In this document: in pieces, positions 1-13,603 of the stretch | How positions within the stretch are numbered: the first letter of the stretch is position 1 | Layout of the letters: every line of letters starts with the position of its first letter | From: Mytilus trossulus | Lineage: Eukaryota; Mollusca; Bivalvia; Mytilida; Mytilidae | Assembly (NCBI RefSeq): GCF_036588685.1 | Contig: NC_086386.1 | Coordinates: forward strand, 17,876,931-17,940,930 | Direction of reading: 5' to 3' | DNA: 64,000 bases | Notes under the pieces: model-generated | What the model saw: only the letters and a program-made list of their open reading frames with translations | The model's database searches: none | Told to the model about the DNA's origin: nothing | Position numbers and translations under genes: made by a program

Positions 1-1269
1 AACCTTTCGGATTAGTTTTAAGATTGTTACCGCTTTTTGAATATCACTGTTCACATACTGTCTATGGTAAATCAGATGATAATGTATACATTAACGATTT
101 CTCGTGGAACCGAACTTTGCTTAACAAATAAACGAAGACACTGTATGAATTTAAAAAAACAACTTGATGGCAAACACTGTCTTTACCTTTAAATAAGAGG
201 TTGGCATCATTATTTGGAACTCCTGTTTTTAAAATTGTCGTTTTATGTAAATTTTGTAAAAAAAAAAAAATAATCGCGAAAAACGTCACGAAAGCAAAAA
301 AAAAATTTTTTTTTAACGGATTTATATTTCCATAATATTTATGTATTACTACCTTCAATATTGATCCAATAAACGGAAAACTTTATCTTAAATTTGAAAA
401 AAAAGTCTTGTATCGTTTCTTTTATTGACTAGTATAGTATATTAGTAAAGACAAAAAAGAGAATAATATAACTCAATTATAAGACGATAAACAAAATCAG
501 TAAATGATTTATATATACCAATTAAGGTAGATAGGGTGGCTCCCTCCATCTTGGATTTGGAAATACCAGAAAACAAGGAGAATAATTAATAGAATGTGCA
601 AATTTTTAGAGTAGTAGGTAACTCGTGTGTAAGAACTTCCACTTCGATATAGAAAATGACATGTTTTATCATATTTATGGTTGTATTTTACAAAAAACAG
701 AAAACTTTTGTTTGATCATTTGTTTCCAACTTTGTCAAATAAGGGGAGACAACTCAAATGCAAGAGCAGATAATTTAGATAAGGTACTTTTACACTGGAT
801 TGTGTTAGTAATTGACCTATTTTAAAACGTAGCAAGAAAACGGGTCCGGTGACCCTATTGTTTCTTTTTCTTAACTGAAAGCATACTATTAAAGCCATCT
901 TCTCATATGTTATCTCAAAATTATATGGTGTAGATTATGCTTTATTGCAGAACATTGGATTTTCCATGCATAATCTCTACAAAATGTGTCAATTTTGAAC
1001 ACCGTGTAGCGTGAAAATAAGCCCGGTGACCCATTCTTTTTATTAATATTTTTTTTAAAAGCACGATATAAACTACATTTTGGCAAATTATTAAAAAATT
1101 CTATGTATTATCATTTAGACACCCCGCATCTACCTTAAGGGATTTTTTCGTATATCTACATTTTCTTATATCTATAGTTAATTTCAAACTGAGTATATTT
1201 AACATTAAATCGTCATTTTACTTAGAGTTTATTTTAACGCATAGCATCAAACAATTAATCAGGTGTACT

Positions 1270-1420
1270 CAAAGTTTTAGTAAGTCATCAATGCTCTTCA
1301 ACTTTGTACTTGTTTGGCTCTAAATATTTTGATCTGAGCGCCACTGATTGGTCTTGTGGGGATGAAACGCGCGTCTAGCGTATAGAACTATAAGCCTGGT
1401 ACATTTGATAACTATTAATA
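1270..1420 (+). repeat. Interspersed repeat, 'GAAACGCGCG' family
   Basis: The core reads CAATGCTCTTCAACTTTGTA, then GAGCGCCACTGATTGG, then GATGAAACGCGCGTCTAGCG. The same core recurs at 6465-6590, 24738-24853, 27905-28110 (plus) and, reverse complemented, at 33440-33600 and 34450-34640. From memory this is an abundant mussel repeat. I see no coding capacity and cannot assign it to a transposon class. Confidence 0.75.
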
Positions 1421-2757
1421 AATCTGAATACAGCATGAAACAAAACGAAATTATCTGAACCTTGATGACAAAATAAATTCATTTATGAATACATGTTATC
1501 CCACATAAGGTAAGCTTATAACACGTCTTTGAAGAAAATCATTCATTAAACAAGACATAGAATAGAGATCACGAACGAACTCCTAGTGCTCGTGGCTTGG
1601 TACAGGTATTTCGCACAAACCTATGATAGAGCTAGTTATATTCTAGAAAACTTAGAAGACGTTTGTTTGATCGAAATTAAAACATCAACCGGTTGTATAC
1701 TGTCTTCCGTATCCATATAATTAATAATGACCGTTGACTGTTCATCACAACTTTGACAACACAAAATAAATGTTTTAACGATAAACCTAGCGCTGTAAAA
1801 AGCACAAATTAGGTATGTTTGTCCTTTTATCGATAATAATGATGATTGAAAGCTGAGTAGATAAAGTTATTATATTTGTCCTACGTTCATGCTTCTTTAT
1901 TAATTTTTATTGGTGATAGAAAAATTTCTGCGATAACATTATGTAATGTTAAATATTGACAAATGTAAAGATAAAGGGTCACCTTTCTTTGTCCATCAGT
2001 CATTTCTTTGATAACGGTAACGTTATCTTAGTGGAAAGGTTAAAATTTACTTTATCAATACAAACTAGATGATGTAGTTTGTACATAATATGATGGATTA
2101 AATCATTCGAAGGTATTTATTTAATTAAGAAATAGAGATAGTAATGGAATATGTAAAAAAGTATATTTTTCTAACAAGTTCCGACTAAAGGTTTTCTAGC
2201 TCTATACACCAGTCTAGAAATTCTGCTGGTTTTGTGTGTGTGTATGGGGGGTAGGAACGTTCAGAATTCATCATAACTCGTTGCCTGATGGATACTTTTT
2301 TTACTGACACCTGTGACATTAGTTTTAACTGTTTTGTCTAACTTGTAACTTACACAGCTGTCATAAAACAAGGAAGTTAAGCTAAAAATAAAATATGTTT
2401 ATCCCATCACTATATTTGGGAAATGCCTATACCAAGTCAAAAATATCAAAGTTATTTTCAAATCGAACTGTTGGTATATACAGGCAAACGTTTTTTTGTT
2501 TGTTTTGGTTTATGGACTAACCTTTTTTAATATACATTGGAGTATGGTACTTTTTCTCTCACTTTTACCAGGGTTTTAATCATGATTTTTATATTGATGT
2601 GTGCATTGTCAACTCATAAATGTTTAGTTTTTAGAATCCTGTTTTGAAATAAAAAAAGTTTCTTCAAATCTACCCAAGGACAAACATGTTAGTTTAGGTA
2701 AACCAGATTTATATCTTTTGTATCTGTTTTCTTCGTCTATCAGTATTATTTCTTAGT

Positions 2758-2978
2758 TATAGGAAGATGTGGTGTGAGTGCCAATGAGACAACTTTCCAT
2801 CCAAATAACAATGTAAAAAGTAAACCATTATAGGTTAAAGTACGGCCTTCAACACGGAGCCTTGTCCCACACCGAACAACAAGCTATAAAGGGCCCCAAA
2901 ATTACTAGTGTAAAACCATTCAAACGGAAAAACCAACGGTCTAATCTATATAAACAAAACGAGAAACGAGAACTTAGT
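2758..2978 (+). repeat. SINE-like interspersed repeat, 'GAAGATGTGGTGTGAGTG' family
   Basis: A block of about 220 bp running from GGAAGATGTGGTGTGAGTGC through TTCAACACGGAGCCTTG to AACAAAACGAGAAACGAG. A near-complete copy in the opposite orientation is at 16163-16385. Partial copies are at 21515-21560, 25636-25700, 28775-28860, 31600-31720, 43055-43290, 52020-52140, 55936-56113 and 61013-61090. Short, dispersed, non-coding and in both orientations, it behaves like a SINE, but no Pol III boxes were confirmed. From memory it is very common in Mytilus DNA. Confidence 0.8.
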
Positions 2979-4889
2979 TCATTTTGTAAATTGTCAGTAT
3001 ACTCTTAGCAATATTTTTCAATCGATTATTTTTTGTTTTATTTTATTGTGTTAAATGGATTATAAAGAGCTTAGAATTAATTAGAAAATTTCAGAGGCGG
3101 ATTTAGGGGGGGGGGGGGGGGTAGGAGTAAAAAATGTGTTTGCGTATATAGGGAATCACTGAAGCGTGACTGGAGCGGGCCCCTCTTAGGCAGTCAGTGG
3201 GCCCCACTTATGAAAATATCTAGATCAGCCAGTGATATGACAGTTATTTTCATTCATTTGATATGTTTGTACTGTTAATTTTGCCCTTTTGATAAGGGAC
3301 TTTCCTTTTTGAACTTGCATTAGAGTGCGCACATGTCAAATTTGTCATAATTTCTTTCTATTATCTCATTCAAATTAGAAATCGTTCATGTTTACCTTTT
3401 TTTTTAAAGATTTATTTGAAGTCAATGAAAACAGCAAATTATTTTTTTTTTCACACGGAATTCTGTTAATGTATTACTTGCTAGAAAGATTTGTTAACTA
3501 CCATACTATTTCATATTTTCAATTGAACGATTTCGTTACTATTACAGTTGATGTTTTTGAGGAAATACACTTTAATATGGAAGTACACAGTATATTTTCA
3601 TTTTAGACTTCTAAAATTGAGGATTATTTCTTATATCTAAATCAGTAAAACTATTTTAACATGCACGGAATGAACATAAAACTTTTACGACTCTTCAATA
3701 TTGTTTAACATGTGGTTTTAAAAACACACTTTACAAGTATCGCCTAGATACGTTTTATTTCTAAAGTAATGTTGAACTATTTAATTAAAAATCTCTATTT
3801 TTATTATATTATTAGTCCAAATGTGAGGTGCTTTTTCTTGAAATACTCTTTGTGAAAGGGATAAAAAAAAGGGAGTATAGATAATGTTACCTATTTATAT
3901 AAATACATGTATGTGGATTCAGAAAGTAGTTTCGGTCAAAGTTAAAAGTCGTGTAGGCCATTCATTAAAAGTTTCTTTGAAACAATCTAAAATGTTCGCT
4001 CCTAGTAAATAATTTTGTCATGAAATGTTAAATGCAATTTTTTTCTGTGAACTAATAATAGATAGAAGTATCAGCTGTGAAATAAAGAAAAAAGCGAATA
4101 ATAAAGAAAAACAACATATATAATTCGAAAAAAAATAATAATAGAACATCACAAATCGATCTTATTAAACGGATAATATAGAAAAATAATTTGGGGTTTA
4201 TATAGGGTATATTTGTATAATCGTTCATTTTCCAGATTGTGTTGGTTTTTTTTAGTTTTAAATATGTTTTAACTATTCTCTATTCTATGGATTTTAATCA
4301 CACGCTGTTCTTTACTTTTGTCCCAATTTACTCTTTTCCTTAGATATCAGAATAGTCATTTTATCATGAATTTGAATGGCGACTAATATGTGCATGAGAC
4401 GCTTACCATGTCCACGCATCGGTCTCATTCATTGGAGAGTTCATACGATTTGTGCAGTTTTGTTTTTAATTTGATTTTTTTTCTCTCATTTAATCGATTA
4501 TATTTTAACTTCGGTACACTATTGTTTTCTATATTCGAATGAACATTGGACACATTGATTATTCATGAAAGCTCATGCATTAATTAGGAATAGGTTTAAG
4601 ACGCGTATTATTTTGGAACTGTGGAACTTTTTTTTCAAATATTAAAAGTGTTGCATATGTTTGTAGACATACAGAGATGTGCCAATCAGACAACCTTCCA
4701 TGCATGTCACAATTTGTAAAAGCAAACTTTAAGGGATTATTACAATTACTAGATTCTAGGGAAAAAAACGTGCATGGATATTGCAACAACTCCTTCAAAT
4801 ATTTTTGACGAGAAAAGTAAATAAACAAAAATAAAGAACTCCAAGTGAAATTCAAAACAGAAAGCTCTTTATAATACGGCTGAATTAGA

Positions 4890-5110
4890 AGCTCAAACAC
4901 ATCTAATGAAAAGAAAACAACTGTCATATTCCAAACTTAGTGTAGGCATTTCCTTAGTTAGAAAATTGTGGGTAAAAACCATAAGTAGCTAAAACTCTCA
5001 CTTGTATAACAGTCGCATATTATTCCATTTTATTGACGATGTTATTATTTTATTATAGTGTTCTTTTTATGGGAATAGTGCTTCTCCCACCTTTTTCAAA
5101 GTAAATCATT
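4890..5110 (+). repeat. Interspersed repeat, 'CTGTCATATTCCTGACTTGG' family
   Basis: Recognised by an order of landmarks: AACAACTGTCATATT, a GGCATTTCCTTA-like block, AAAACTCTCACTTGTAT, then TTCCATTTTATTGACGATG. Same-orientation copies lie at about 8810-9035, 10090-10250, 17735-17905, 24590-24960 (interrupted), 30170-30310 (AGA-1 intron 4) and 33190-33320. A reverse-orientation relative is at about 17340-17470. It is non-coding and of unknown class. Confidence 0.7.
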
Positions 5111-6979
5111 CTTATCTGGTAATGGATTAAGATGGACAATTCACCTGTCATTGTTATCAATATTGTTTTGTTACAAAATAAACATCAAGCCTTGTGTGTG
5201 GCAACTTGCTCTTGTCGACATAATTACAGTAAGGCAACTTGTTTTCGAACTGTATGGCAACTTGCTTTGTTTTATGCTATTTATATTATATTATGTTCTT
5301 TTTTTTTTAAATAAATGGTGTTTAAACTACAAATACATCTAATTATATAGATTTAATAGAAATACAATTTGCTTGAGTGACAGCATTGGTAATAATGGTA
5401 TACACGATATTATGCTACACAAGACTTTATCCGAATTGAAATTATTTTCATCCGATGTATATGTTTTCCCGCTAATTTTTTTCCCATTAACAATAGATGA
5501 CTGCATTTTGTGTTTTTTCAACTTTATCAAGGTTCAGTTATTTATTTTTAAAATTCCCACGTTTTGCAATATTACAGTTTATACTGTTAACACATACGCA
5601 TAGAACGATACTTTAAAGTGATATATTAAGGTTATATAAATACTTGAGATGTCATTATAGATTGTTTAATATTGTATGACAATTGACAAGTAAAAAACTT
5701 AATATTTAAAAGATAGTAAAATGTGTATGTTAATAAAATATAAAATTGATATAACATAAATCAAAGATTCGATTTTTTTCATTTATTTCAAGGTTAAATG
5801 TTGAATGTTAAACTCATTTCTATAAACACAACTATATCGGTCGAGTTTCATACATTTATAAGTTAAAAAACAGAGAATGTGTGTGTGTTTGAAATCTAAA
5901 CATGCAAACGTTTATGCCTTTTTTAGTCTCACTTGTATAGATTTATATCACTTCATTTGACAAAATGTAAAATTAAAATTTAAAAATATATGTTTTAAAC
6001 ATTTTAAACGTGCAAAAGTACTACATAAAGATAATTTGGACAAATACCCCCCCCCCCCCCCCCCCCTTTTATCCGCCATCAACACTACCCCAACCCTCAA
6101 ATTCTATCTGTCTATAACTATAAGATAAACAGCATTAACACAACTGAAAACCGTTTCAAAAGCGGTAAATTCATCGATAAACAGTAGAAATGGTAAACAT
6201 TCTTCCTTTGTTCATTTATTTTTCCTTTCTCTCCGCTTCGTTGTTACTCCATCCGGTGTATACGATGAAACAGTGAACAGTGCATCGCTCCAGGTTTTAT
6301 AATCGCGTTGAACACTATCTCATATTTAATTACCAAAATTAATAGCCAACATCTTAGCTTTAATGACATTCAATAAATAGGCATGGTAATCACTTTTAAG
6401 AGTAAGTCACATGTAAAAGTATGAATTGTTCGAAACAGTAAGGATTTTCTTATCACAGGCATGTGTTACCAAAGCCGTATTTGGCACAACTTTTTGAACT
6501 TTATGTTCTCACTGCTCTTCAACTTCATACTTATTTGTCTTTCTTTCTTTTTTAAACTGAGCGTCACAAATGAGTCTTTGATAACTATTGTACTGTATAT
6601 TTGATGAGTTTATTTTCTCAGGAATATTCAGTTCATTATTGCATGAAGCTATAAATAGGACACTGTCAGGAATACTATACATAATTTTAAATGACATGAG
6701 TGGTTATCAATCAGGGTTCTACTTCGTCAAAATTATCTCCCAATTACGCCAGTTCATTTTTGCAATCGTTGAAATGAAAGCCATTGTAGGGATGACGCGC
6801 TGCAAATTTAGCTCTTGAAAACCGATGAATTTATCCACATGGCACCATTAATTTACGACCATTATATGTCAGTTGTATTTTAAAATACAAACGTATCTAC
6901 TAGCTAATGAGCATCAGTTTATGTTCTTGTCTGCATTTATTCAACTTAAAACTTGTCTGATCATATATATCAATCATTT

Positions 6980-7860
6980 TCTGACATTATTTTTTCAAAA
7001 ATTCCTTTAATATCAAATCTGTACCACTTGATTTATAATTTTTCAATGAATTAATTGCTTTGACAACCTCGTTTACAGTAATGACTGAATTTAGTTCAAC
7101 ATTCATATTAGTTACAGCATTACAATCAATATCATCTCCATCCCAATCATGTTGTACATTACTCAATTTCTTTAAATGAATATAAAAACATCCAAGTGAT
7201 ATCTTCTCTAGTACATTTGTCTTTGTATTACTTGATTTATTAAGTAATGACCAATACGATTTAGGATCACTTTGTTCTTAATCTCTACAGATTTTCCCCG
7301 CCAATTGTAACTTTTGGCTTTAATAATATGATTATCCTTCCCTTTAGTATTACACTCTTGAGTAAACCATGGTTTATTAACCTTACAATTTTTAATGTTT
7401 CTATTACAATTATTGTTTACAACATTTTTTTCTTTCAACATACCACATTTAGAAGCAGCTTGTATACTATTATTATTACATTCTTCAATTAAACTGTTAA
7501 TTGAGTCTCCATTTACACTTGCAATATCAAAGGCATCCAATTTATCATTAAAGCATACAATATTTTCATAATTCAAACAATCATTAAAATACTGAAGGTT
7601 TTTGCTATCCCAGACTGCTTTTGCAATAATGCTGGGTTCCCAAGAGTTTATACATTTATCAACATCAATTAATTTACACATAATTTTAACATGCAAGGTA
7701 TTGTGAACATCACTTATCGTTGGTCAAATGGTTTTACTTCAAATTCTGATATATAAGGAAATAGTTTAGGTGATAAAATACAGTAATCAACAATAGTGGT
7801 GTTATTATAAGTTCACGACAACAACGGTATTTCGATGAGGCTTGTTCTCCTTTTTCCAAT
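6980..7860 (-). pseudogene. Decayed LINE ORF2 fragment (endonuclease end to start of RT)
   Basis: On the minus strand, 7860 to about 7700 reads like the end of an AP-endonuclease domain (DYCILSPKLFPYISEF). A 162-codon open stretch at 7696-7208 follows, with the KPWFTQEC motif typical of the linker between endonuclease and reverse transcriptase in non-LTR elements. From 7210 to about 6990 comes VNEVVKAINSLKNYKSSGTD, typical of the start of an RT domain. Frameshifts and stops separate these pieces and the RT catalytic core is missing, so the element is dead and truncated. The clade cannot be set with confidence. Confidence 0.75.
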
Positions 7861-8379
7861 GATATAAAATATAGCCGTGTGTTATTCCCTGAAGGCAAAT
7901 CGATAAAATTTGTTGATTGGGCACCCTACTACTATACCTTTGTACTATAGAAAACATTACAGTAAGCATGTATCGCCTTCTCTAACAAAGAGCTTCGTTT
8001 CTTTTATTCTTTTTCAACCGGGTTTCCGCCTGGTTATGTGTATGTCTTATGATCACATACTGTGTAGTTAAATTCGTTTTAATATTGTATGCAAATACAG
8101 CTCTTTTTTTTAAAGAAAATCCAGTAGTTTTATCGAATTTTTCGGCATTCCTTGTATGTTTTACGTTACGGCATGCAGCTGTTTAACTTTTGTTATTAAT
8201 TTTTTTTAATAAAGATATAGATAAGATACATTTACTTTATTTAATATTTAATTGATCAAATCAATAAGTTGGAACATTATAAGAGTCAAGTTTTTTTTGT
8301 CACCACGATGAACTGGTTGGCCGATACCCTTGGTCTGTGGTAGGATAATAATTTTTTCATACATTCTACAAATTATATT

Positions 8380-11300
8380 CTATTCCTGATTGTGATATTT
8401 TCATGGCAAGTGATGCACACAGGAGATGCTTAGCCTGATGCACCGGTATCATTCATTGTAGAGTTCATGTGATTCCCTTAGTTTTTGTTTGTTTACCTTT
8501 ACATCATTGTTTTTTCTTAATCGATCGATGATATATAAAACAGTTGTTTTCTATATTCGAAAAAAAAACATTGATAACATTGATTATTTATCAAAGCTCA
8601 TGCATTTACGCTGAAATAGGTTTGAAGTCGGGAATTAATTAGGAATTGTGGTACTTTTTTCAAATGTTGAAAAGGTTGCATATGTTTGTACATAGATATT
8701 ACAGCGTTTTTTCATTTATTGTTGACGTAAAAGCAAAATAAAAAAAATACCGAAGGAAAATTCTAAAAAGGAAAGTTCTTTACACTAAATCAGACGCTTA
8801 AAACCATCTAACAAATGGAAAACAACTGTCATATTTCTGACTTGGTACACACATTGTGTTATGTAGAACATGGTGGAACAAACCTAGTTGTATATCTAGT
8901 CAAAACTCTCACTTATGGCAGGAGCTCAGAATTCCATTATATTAACGGAGAATTTTTAATATAGTCTTCTTTTTATGAAAATAGTCTTTCTTACCCCTTG
9001 TTCGAAGTAAGTCACTCTTATCTAGGAATGGATTAAAAGCAAAAACTCACCTGTCATTGTTATCAATATTGTAATATGATCAGGTAAATAGACATGACAT
9101 GTTTGCTTCAACGTTATACCATTTATTAAGATTGCATTTGAAACTTTTAAATCTTTGGTATCGATGAAGACTTGAATTGAGAAAGGAAATGGGGAATGTG
9201 CAAAAGAGACAACCCGACAAAAAAAGCAGCCGGAGGCCACCAATGGTGAAAATCCTGCACCCGAAGGCGTGCTTCAAATGGTTCCTAAACAAAAATGTAC
9301 TAGTGTACAGCGATAATGGACGTCATACTAAACTCCAAAATTTATAAAATAAAAATTAAATAAAAAATTAAGAGGCTCCTGACTTGGAACAGGTGTTTTT
9401 TTTTTTTTTACATCTCAACCCTCCTCTATACCTCTAGCCATTGTAGAAAAAACAAAACACACAACAATACGTACAGGAAAACTCAGTTTTAAAGAAGTCC
9501 GAGTCCAATGTCAGAATCGGTAACAAAAGAAACTAAACATATTGACAATGATACATAAATTAACAAAGGACTACTAGCAGTTACTGACATGCCATCTTCA
9601 GATCTTAATTAAACTGATTGAAATATAATGTCTTCATCACATGAATATCAGGCACAGTCCCTCCAGTTGGGGTAGTATCATACCATTATAAAATATAGGT
9701 GAAAACAAAACCCGTATTATGCCAAGACGGAATAAATCTGTTTATTCCTGATGAAAAGACCAAATAAATTAATCAATATAAAAACCAAAATATACAATCT
9801 TGCATTACCTAACAACAGTATCGTAACTATATCCCTTCTTAATAGATCTGTTGAAAAGTATTTTAGCTTTTGAGGTGAATGTTATCTTTTAAGTAATTTT
9901 CATATTTGTGTCGTAGTCTTTTAGTCTCTTTAGCGTTACATTTGTATTAAAATTCACCCTACAAAGCCTGATAATTAGCATACTAATCTTGTCAAATATG
10001 TGTTTGCTTACATATTGATTTTGTCCTGCCTATGTATAAACTTTTACTCATTTGACGTTAAAAAGTAAAATAATAAAAACAAAGCTCAAATAATCAAACG
10101 AATAGAAAACAAATGTCAAGTTCCTGTATACGTACACACATTTACTCATGTAGAAAACGGAGGATTGAACCTCGTTTTACAGCTAGCTAAACCTCTCACT
10201 TATATGAAACTGGCATCATATTCTATTATATTGAAAATAATGCGAGGACAAAACAGACACGATAAATAGAAATGTCAAAAATAGGGGTACAGCAGTCAAC
10301 ATTGTGTTATCATCTTAATAACTATAAAAACAAACAAATGTAACAAAGAAGCGCAAGAAGGCATCGAATTTAACGACCTAATTTTACTTTATTATTATAC
10401 GATTTTATTTATCTAATTCACCCATAAAGGATTGTTTTGTTTGATTTTAGTGTATTTAAGGTGAATATTGCAAATTCTACATGTTTACTGATACATGTAG
10501 ATGGATTTTAACCCTATTGGAATGAATAAATAAAGAAACATCTACTTCAGTCTTTTAACCAAATGTATCCCAATATATGATATTGAAAAAATAGAACAAA
10601 TTAAATTTAAAGGTAAAGTAATGATGCAGATGTCATTTATTTTTAATCAATAGATAACATCATTACTGTGTATCAACGCCACCAAAATTGGGTAACAACG
10701 AACCGGAGATAAAGGTAAAAAATGTAAAGAAGGTAAGAATTCTTGTAATTTTAGACATTTTTAACCTTTCCGAAGAGTTTACCCAGTTTTAACCGATGTT
10801 CTGATATGTAAAGCTTGAATTTATCAAGTAAAGAACACAGACTAGATGTTTGGTTATTCTCCAAAACTATCCACTTGTTTCCAAACAATTTCGAGGCAGA
10901 TTGCCCTCCAATGTCCCATTGGTAAGATATTCACCAGTTTTTCATCCTTTTTACAGATAAGGATTTAAATTATAATAGTGTTACTTCATATTCACTGAAA
11001 TTTACTATAAAAAAAACTTTTGATAAAGAATGTCGATAAAATCGAATCCCGCCTGCGGTACGGCATCTTGCTCTTGTTAAAAAAATAACAGGACGACAAC
11101 TTGTTTTCGAACTGTATGGGAACTGTCGTGATTTATTGTCGTATTTTGAAGCTGTAATTTACCGATTATCACCTTTAGAGTAAACAACCAAAAAAGAAGC
11201 AAGGACAATGAGCACAAGCATAACATAACAAGATATAATAGTTCATCTCAATGACATGCTTATTGTGATTACCGGGTTTATTTTTTAGAAAGGACACGTT

Positions 11301-12870
11301 GAGACCATTGCATACGGAAAACAACTAACCATTTACTTGTTGTTATAAAACATATGTATCATATTTTGTTTAATTGAAGTTGTATAAGACTTACACAGAA
11401 TGTGTGATTGAAATCAAAATGTCCACTTGCTGCAAGTTTAAGTCACACTTGTGTTAATCTATATCATTTAATTTGACACAATATAAATGTAAAATTTAAA
11501 AATACATGTATCAAAAATCTTATACGTGATGGGGAAATGGGGCAAAGAATTGGTGGGGTGTTTTTTCTCTTATCAAAGTTTTGGTAATCAAACTGACCTA
11601 AAAACCAGATAGTTATGTAAAACACATTAAAGGCGTTATCTTAAGAATAGATCATTCATATCTTTAAAAAAAGCACTCGAGCTGTGACTTTTTATCTCGT
11701 TACCTTACACTCATATACAAAAGCAAACCATGAGGGATTTTGCATATTTTGTAAAATGACTTTATTTTCCTTTTTTTCGTCAAAGTTTATTTTTATTTGG
11801 CGAAATATATACGCACACAAAAAGACTACTTGGTGAAATTATGTCAATAGTTATAATTAAAGCTTCTCTTACATTATTTTGATATTTCTTGGATGCGTAC
11901 AATGATTCCACGCAGGAAATAACAATGGAGAAATGCATACAATTTGTATTTTTCATCGTTTCCATTAAAACGGTACATATGATGATGTATGATGTGTTTC
12001 AAATGTCATTCGATAAATTTTATATTTTCATTGAGATTCATGACTAGGCATTTTTAAACAATACATGCAAATTTGAAATAGCTGTCAAATATTTATTTTC
12101 TTGGTTCAAAGTTGAGCCTTAATGCCATTCTGAATAAATGAAAGGCAGTTGAATATCTGACCAACGAGATGACGGAAAGCGATAGATCTTCAAATGTTCT
12201 GACACTTAGTGAAAACACAAAATCTTATTTTGAATTCTATTTATTTGCATTAAAAGGTAAGTTTTTGATATATTAGGAAACCATTTCAAAAGCGGTACCC
12301 TCATCGAAACAATAATTATGGTTTAAATTCATCACTTGTTTATTTATTTTCCTGCTCTCCTTTGATAATACCCAATTCAATGGCGCAGTGAAAACTTATA
12401 TAAATTTACCAGTAAAACTTCAGACAACATAAATAGATTGACCACTATCGCATGGTTTATGACCCAAATAAGGATCAACATCTAAGTTTGTATGACCTTG
12501 GCTTCAATAAATAGGCACCACATGATGTTGAACATAGTAGATGGTGAACATTTTTCAGAGTAAGGTACAGGTTGTACTGTTTATTTAATGAGTTTATTTT
12601 CTCAGTAATATACAGTATCTCATTGCATTTTTAAAACTTAAATAGGAGACTGTCAGGAATACTATACAGTATAAGTGATATTAGTGGTTATGTATAGGTT
12701 TTATAATCACACGCTGTGAAGTTCAACTCCATTCGATATTGTAAGCAAATAAAGTGCCGTTAATTTGAATTTTAAGTCCCTCATATCGAATATTTAGGCA
12801 TTTTGTGTGCGTTCTACATAACAGCACACAGCTGCATAACTTTTATTATTTATTGTGGCGATAAAGCCAT
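8380..12870. repeat. Old duplicated block, copy 2
   Basis: This is the diverged, colinear partner of the block at 4300-8220. It contains an extra segment at about 11740-12130 that is related to the inverted-repeat element at 53712-54260. No gene is visible. Confidence 0.6.
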
Positions 12871-13603
12871 TGCTTATATTAATTTACCAGTAAAACTTAA
12901 TTTTTAAAACCAATTAGAATCAAGAATTTAAATGATAGTAACGTTGTTAAACGATCGATGTAAAGCCGGCAAGTTAGTTTTTTTAGTCGTCGTTATATAA
13001 TTTTATTTCATCATCGGAAACACCCGCATAAATATTAAATGAGTGTGAAATGGAGTTAAGAAAACAAATCACTTTTTCACTTCGTTCCTGAGAAAATGCA
13101 TATGATTAACTATCAAAAGTACCAGATAACAGCAAAACGGGTGCTATTCATTACACATAAATGTTTGGATACTAAGTCAAGAAATTTGAGAGAGAGAAAA
13201 AATGCTAAGAAAGGTAAAAGAAATGATTTATAATGTCCCATTTGGGCAGGATAATAAAAATAATAACTTATTAGATATGAAAAAGATTAACTGGAAATGA
13301 AATTATACATGTGGGTGAAGAATGTATCTTTTTTTTGTACATAAAAAACTTGGGTATACAGTAGCATATAGTAGCATATCCGTCATCACCAAATACACTT
13401 TCACAAAATAATCTTATTTCATTTTTATTTTACAGCAAAATGGTAGTTTCGGGTACACAACTTGTACTCTATAGATCATTTTATTATTCAATATAACAAC
13501 CATCAAAGAATGATTTCCTAGATGTATAGGAGAGACCAATACACCCTTCAATAATACAGAGTTAACCACAAGCGCAAAGGCGGTTGCTATTTTCAATCAA
13601 AAC

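Larger units (their letters stand above)
4300..8220. repeat. Old duplicated block, copy 1
   Basis: Several anchors recur downstream in the same order. The text at 4560-4680 (TGATTATTCATGAAAGCTCA) matches 8580-8700. The text at 5890-6000 matches 11400-11520. The text at 6150-6370 (TTTCAAAAGCGGTA) matches 12275-12500. The text at 6585-6700 (GGACACTGTCAGGAATACTA) matches 12575-12690. The text at 8040-8200 matches 12700-12860. Colinear order with substitutions and indels indicates an old tandem duplication rather than independent transposon insertions. Confidence 0.65.
1..13603. other. Non-coding, repeat-rich upstream region
   Basis: I see no convincing gene here apart from a decayed LINE piece near 7 kb. 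Open frames are short, AT-rich and without recognisable domains. The region holds interspersed repeats (entered separately), a G run at about 3107-3121, a C run at about 6050-6066, and an old internal duplication: stretches between 4.3 and 8.2 kb reappear in the same order, diverged, between 8.4 and 12.9 kb. Confidence 0.7.
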
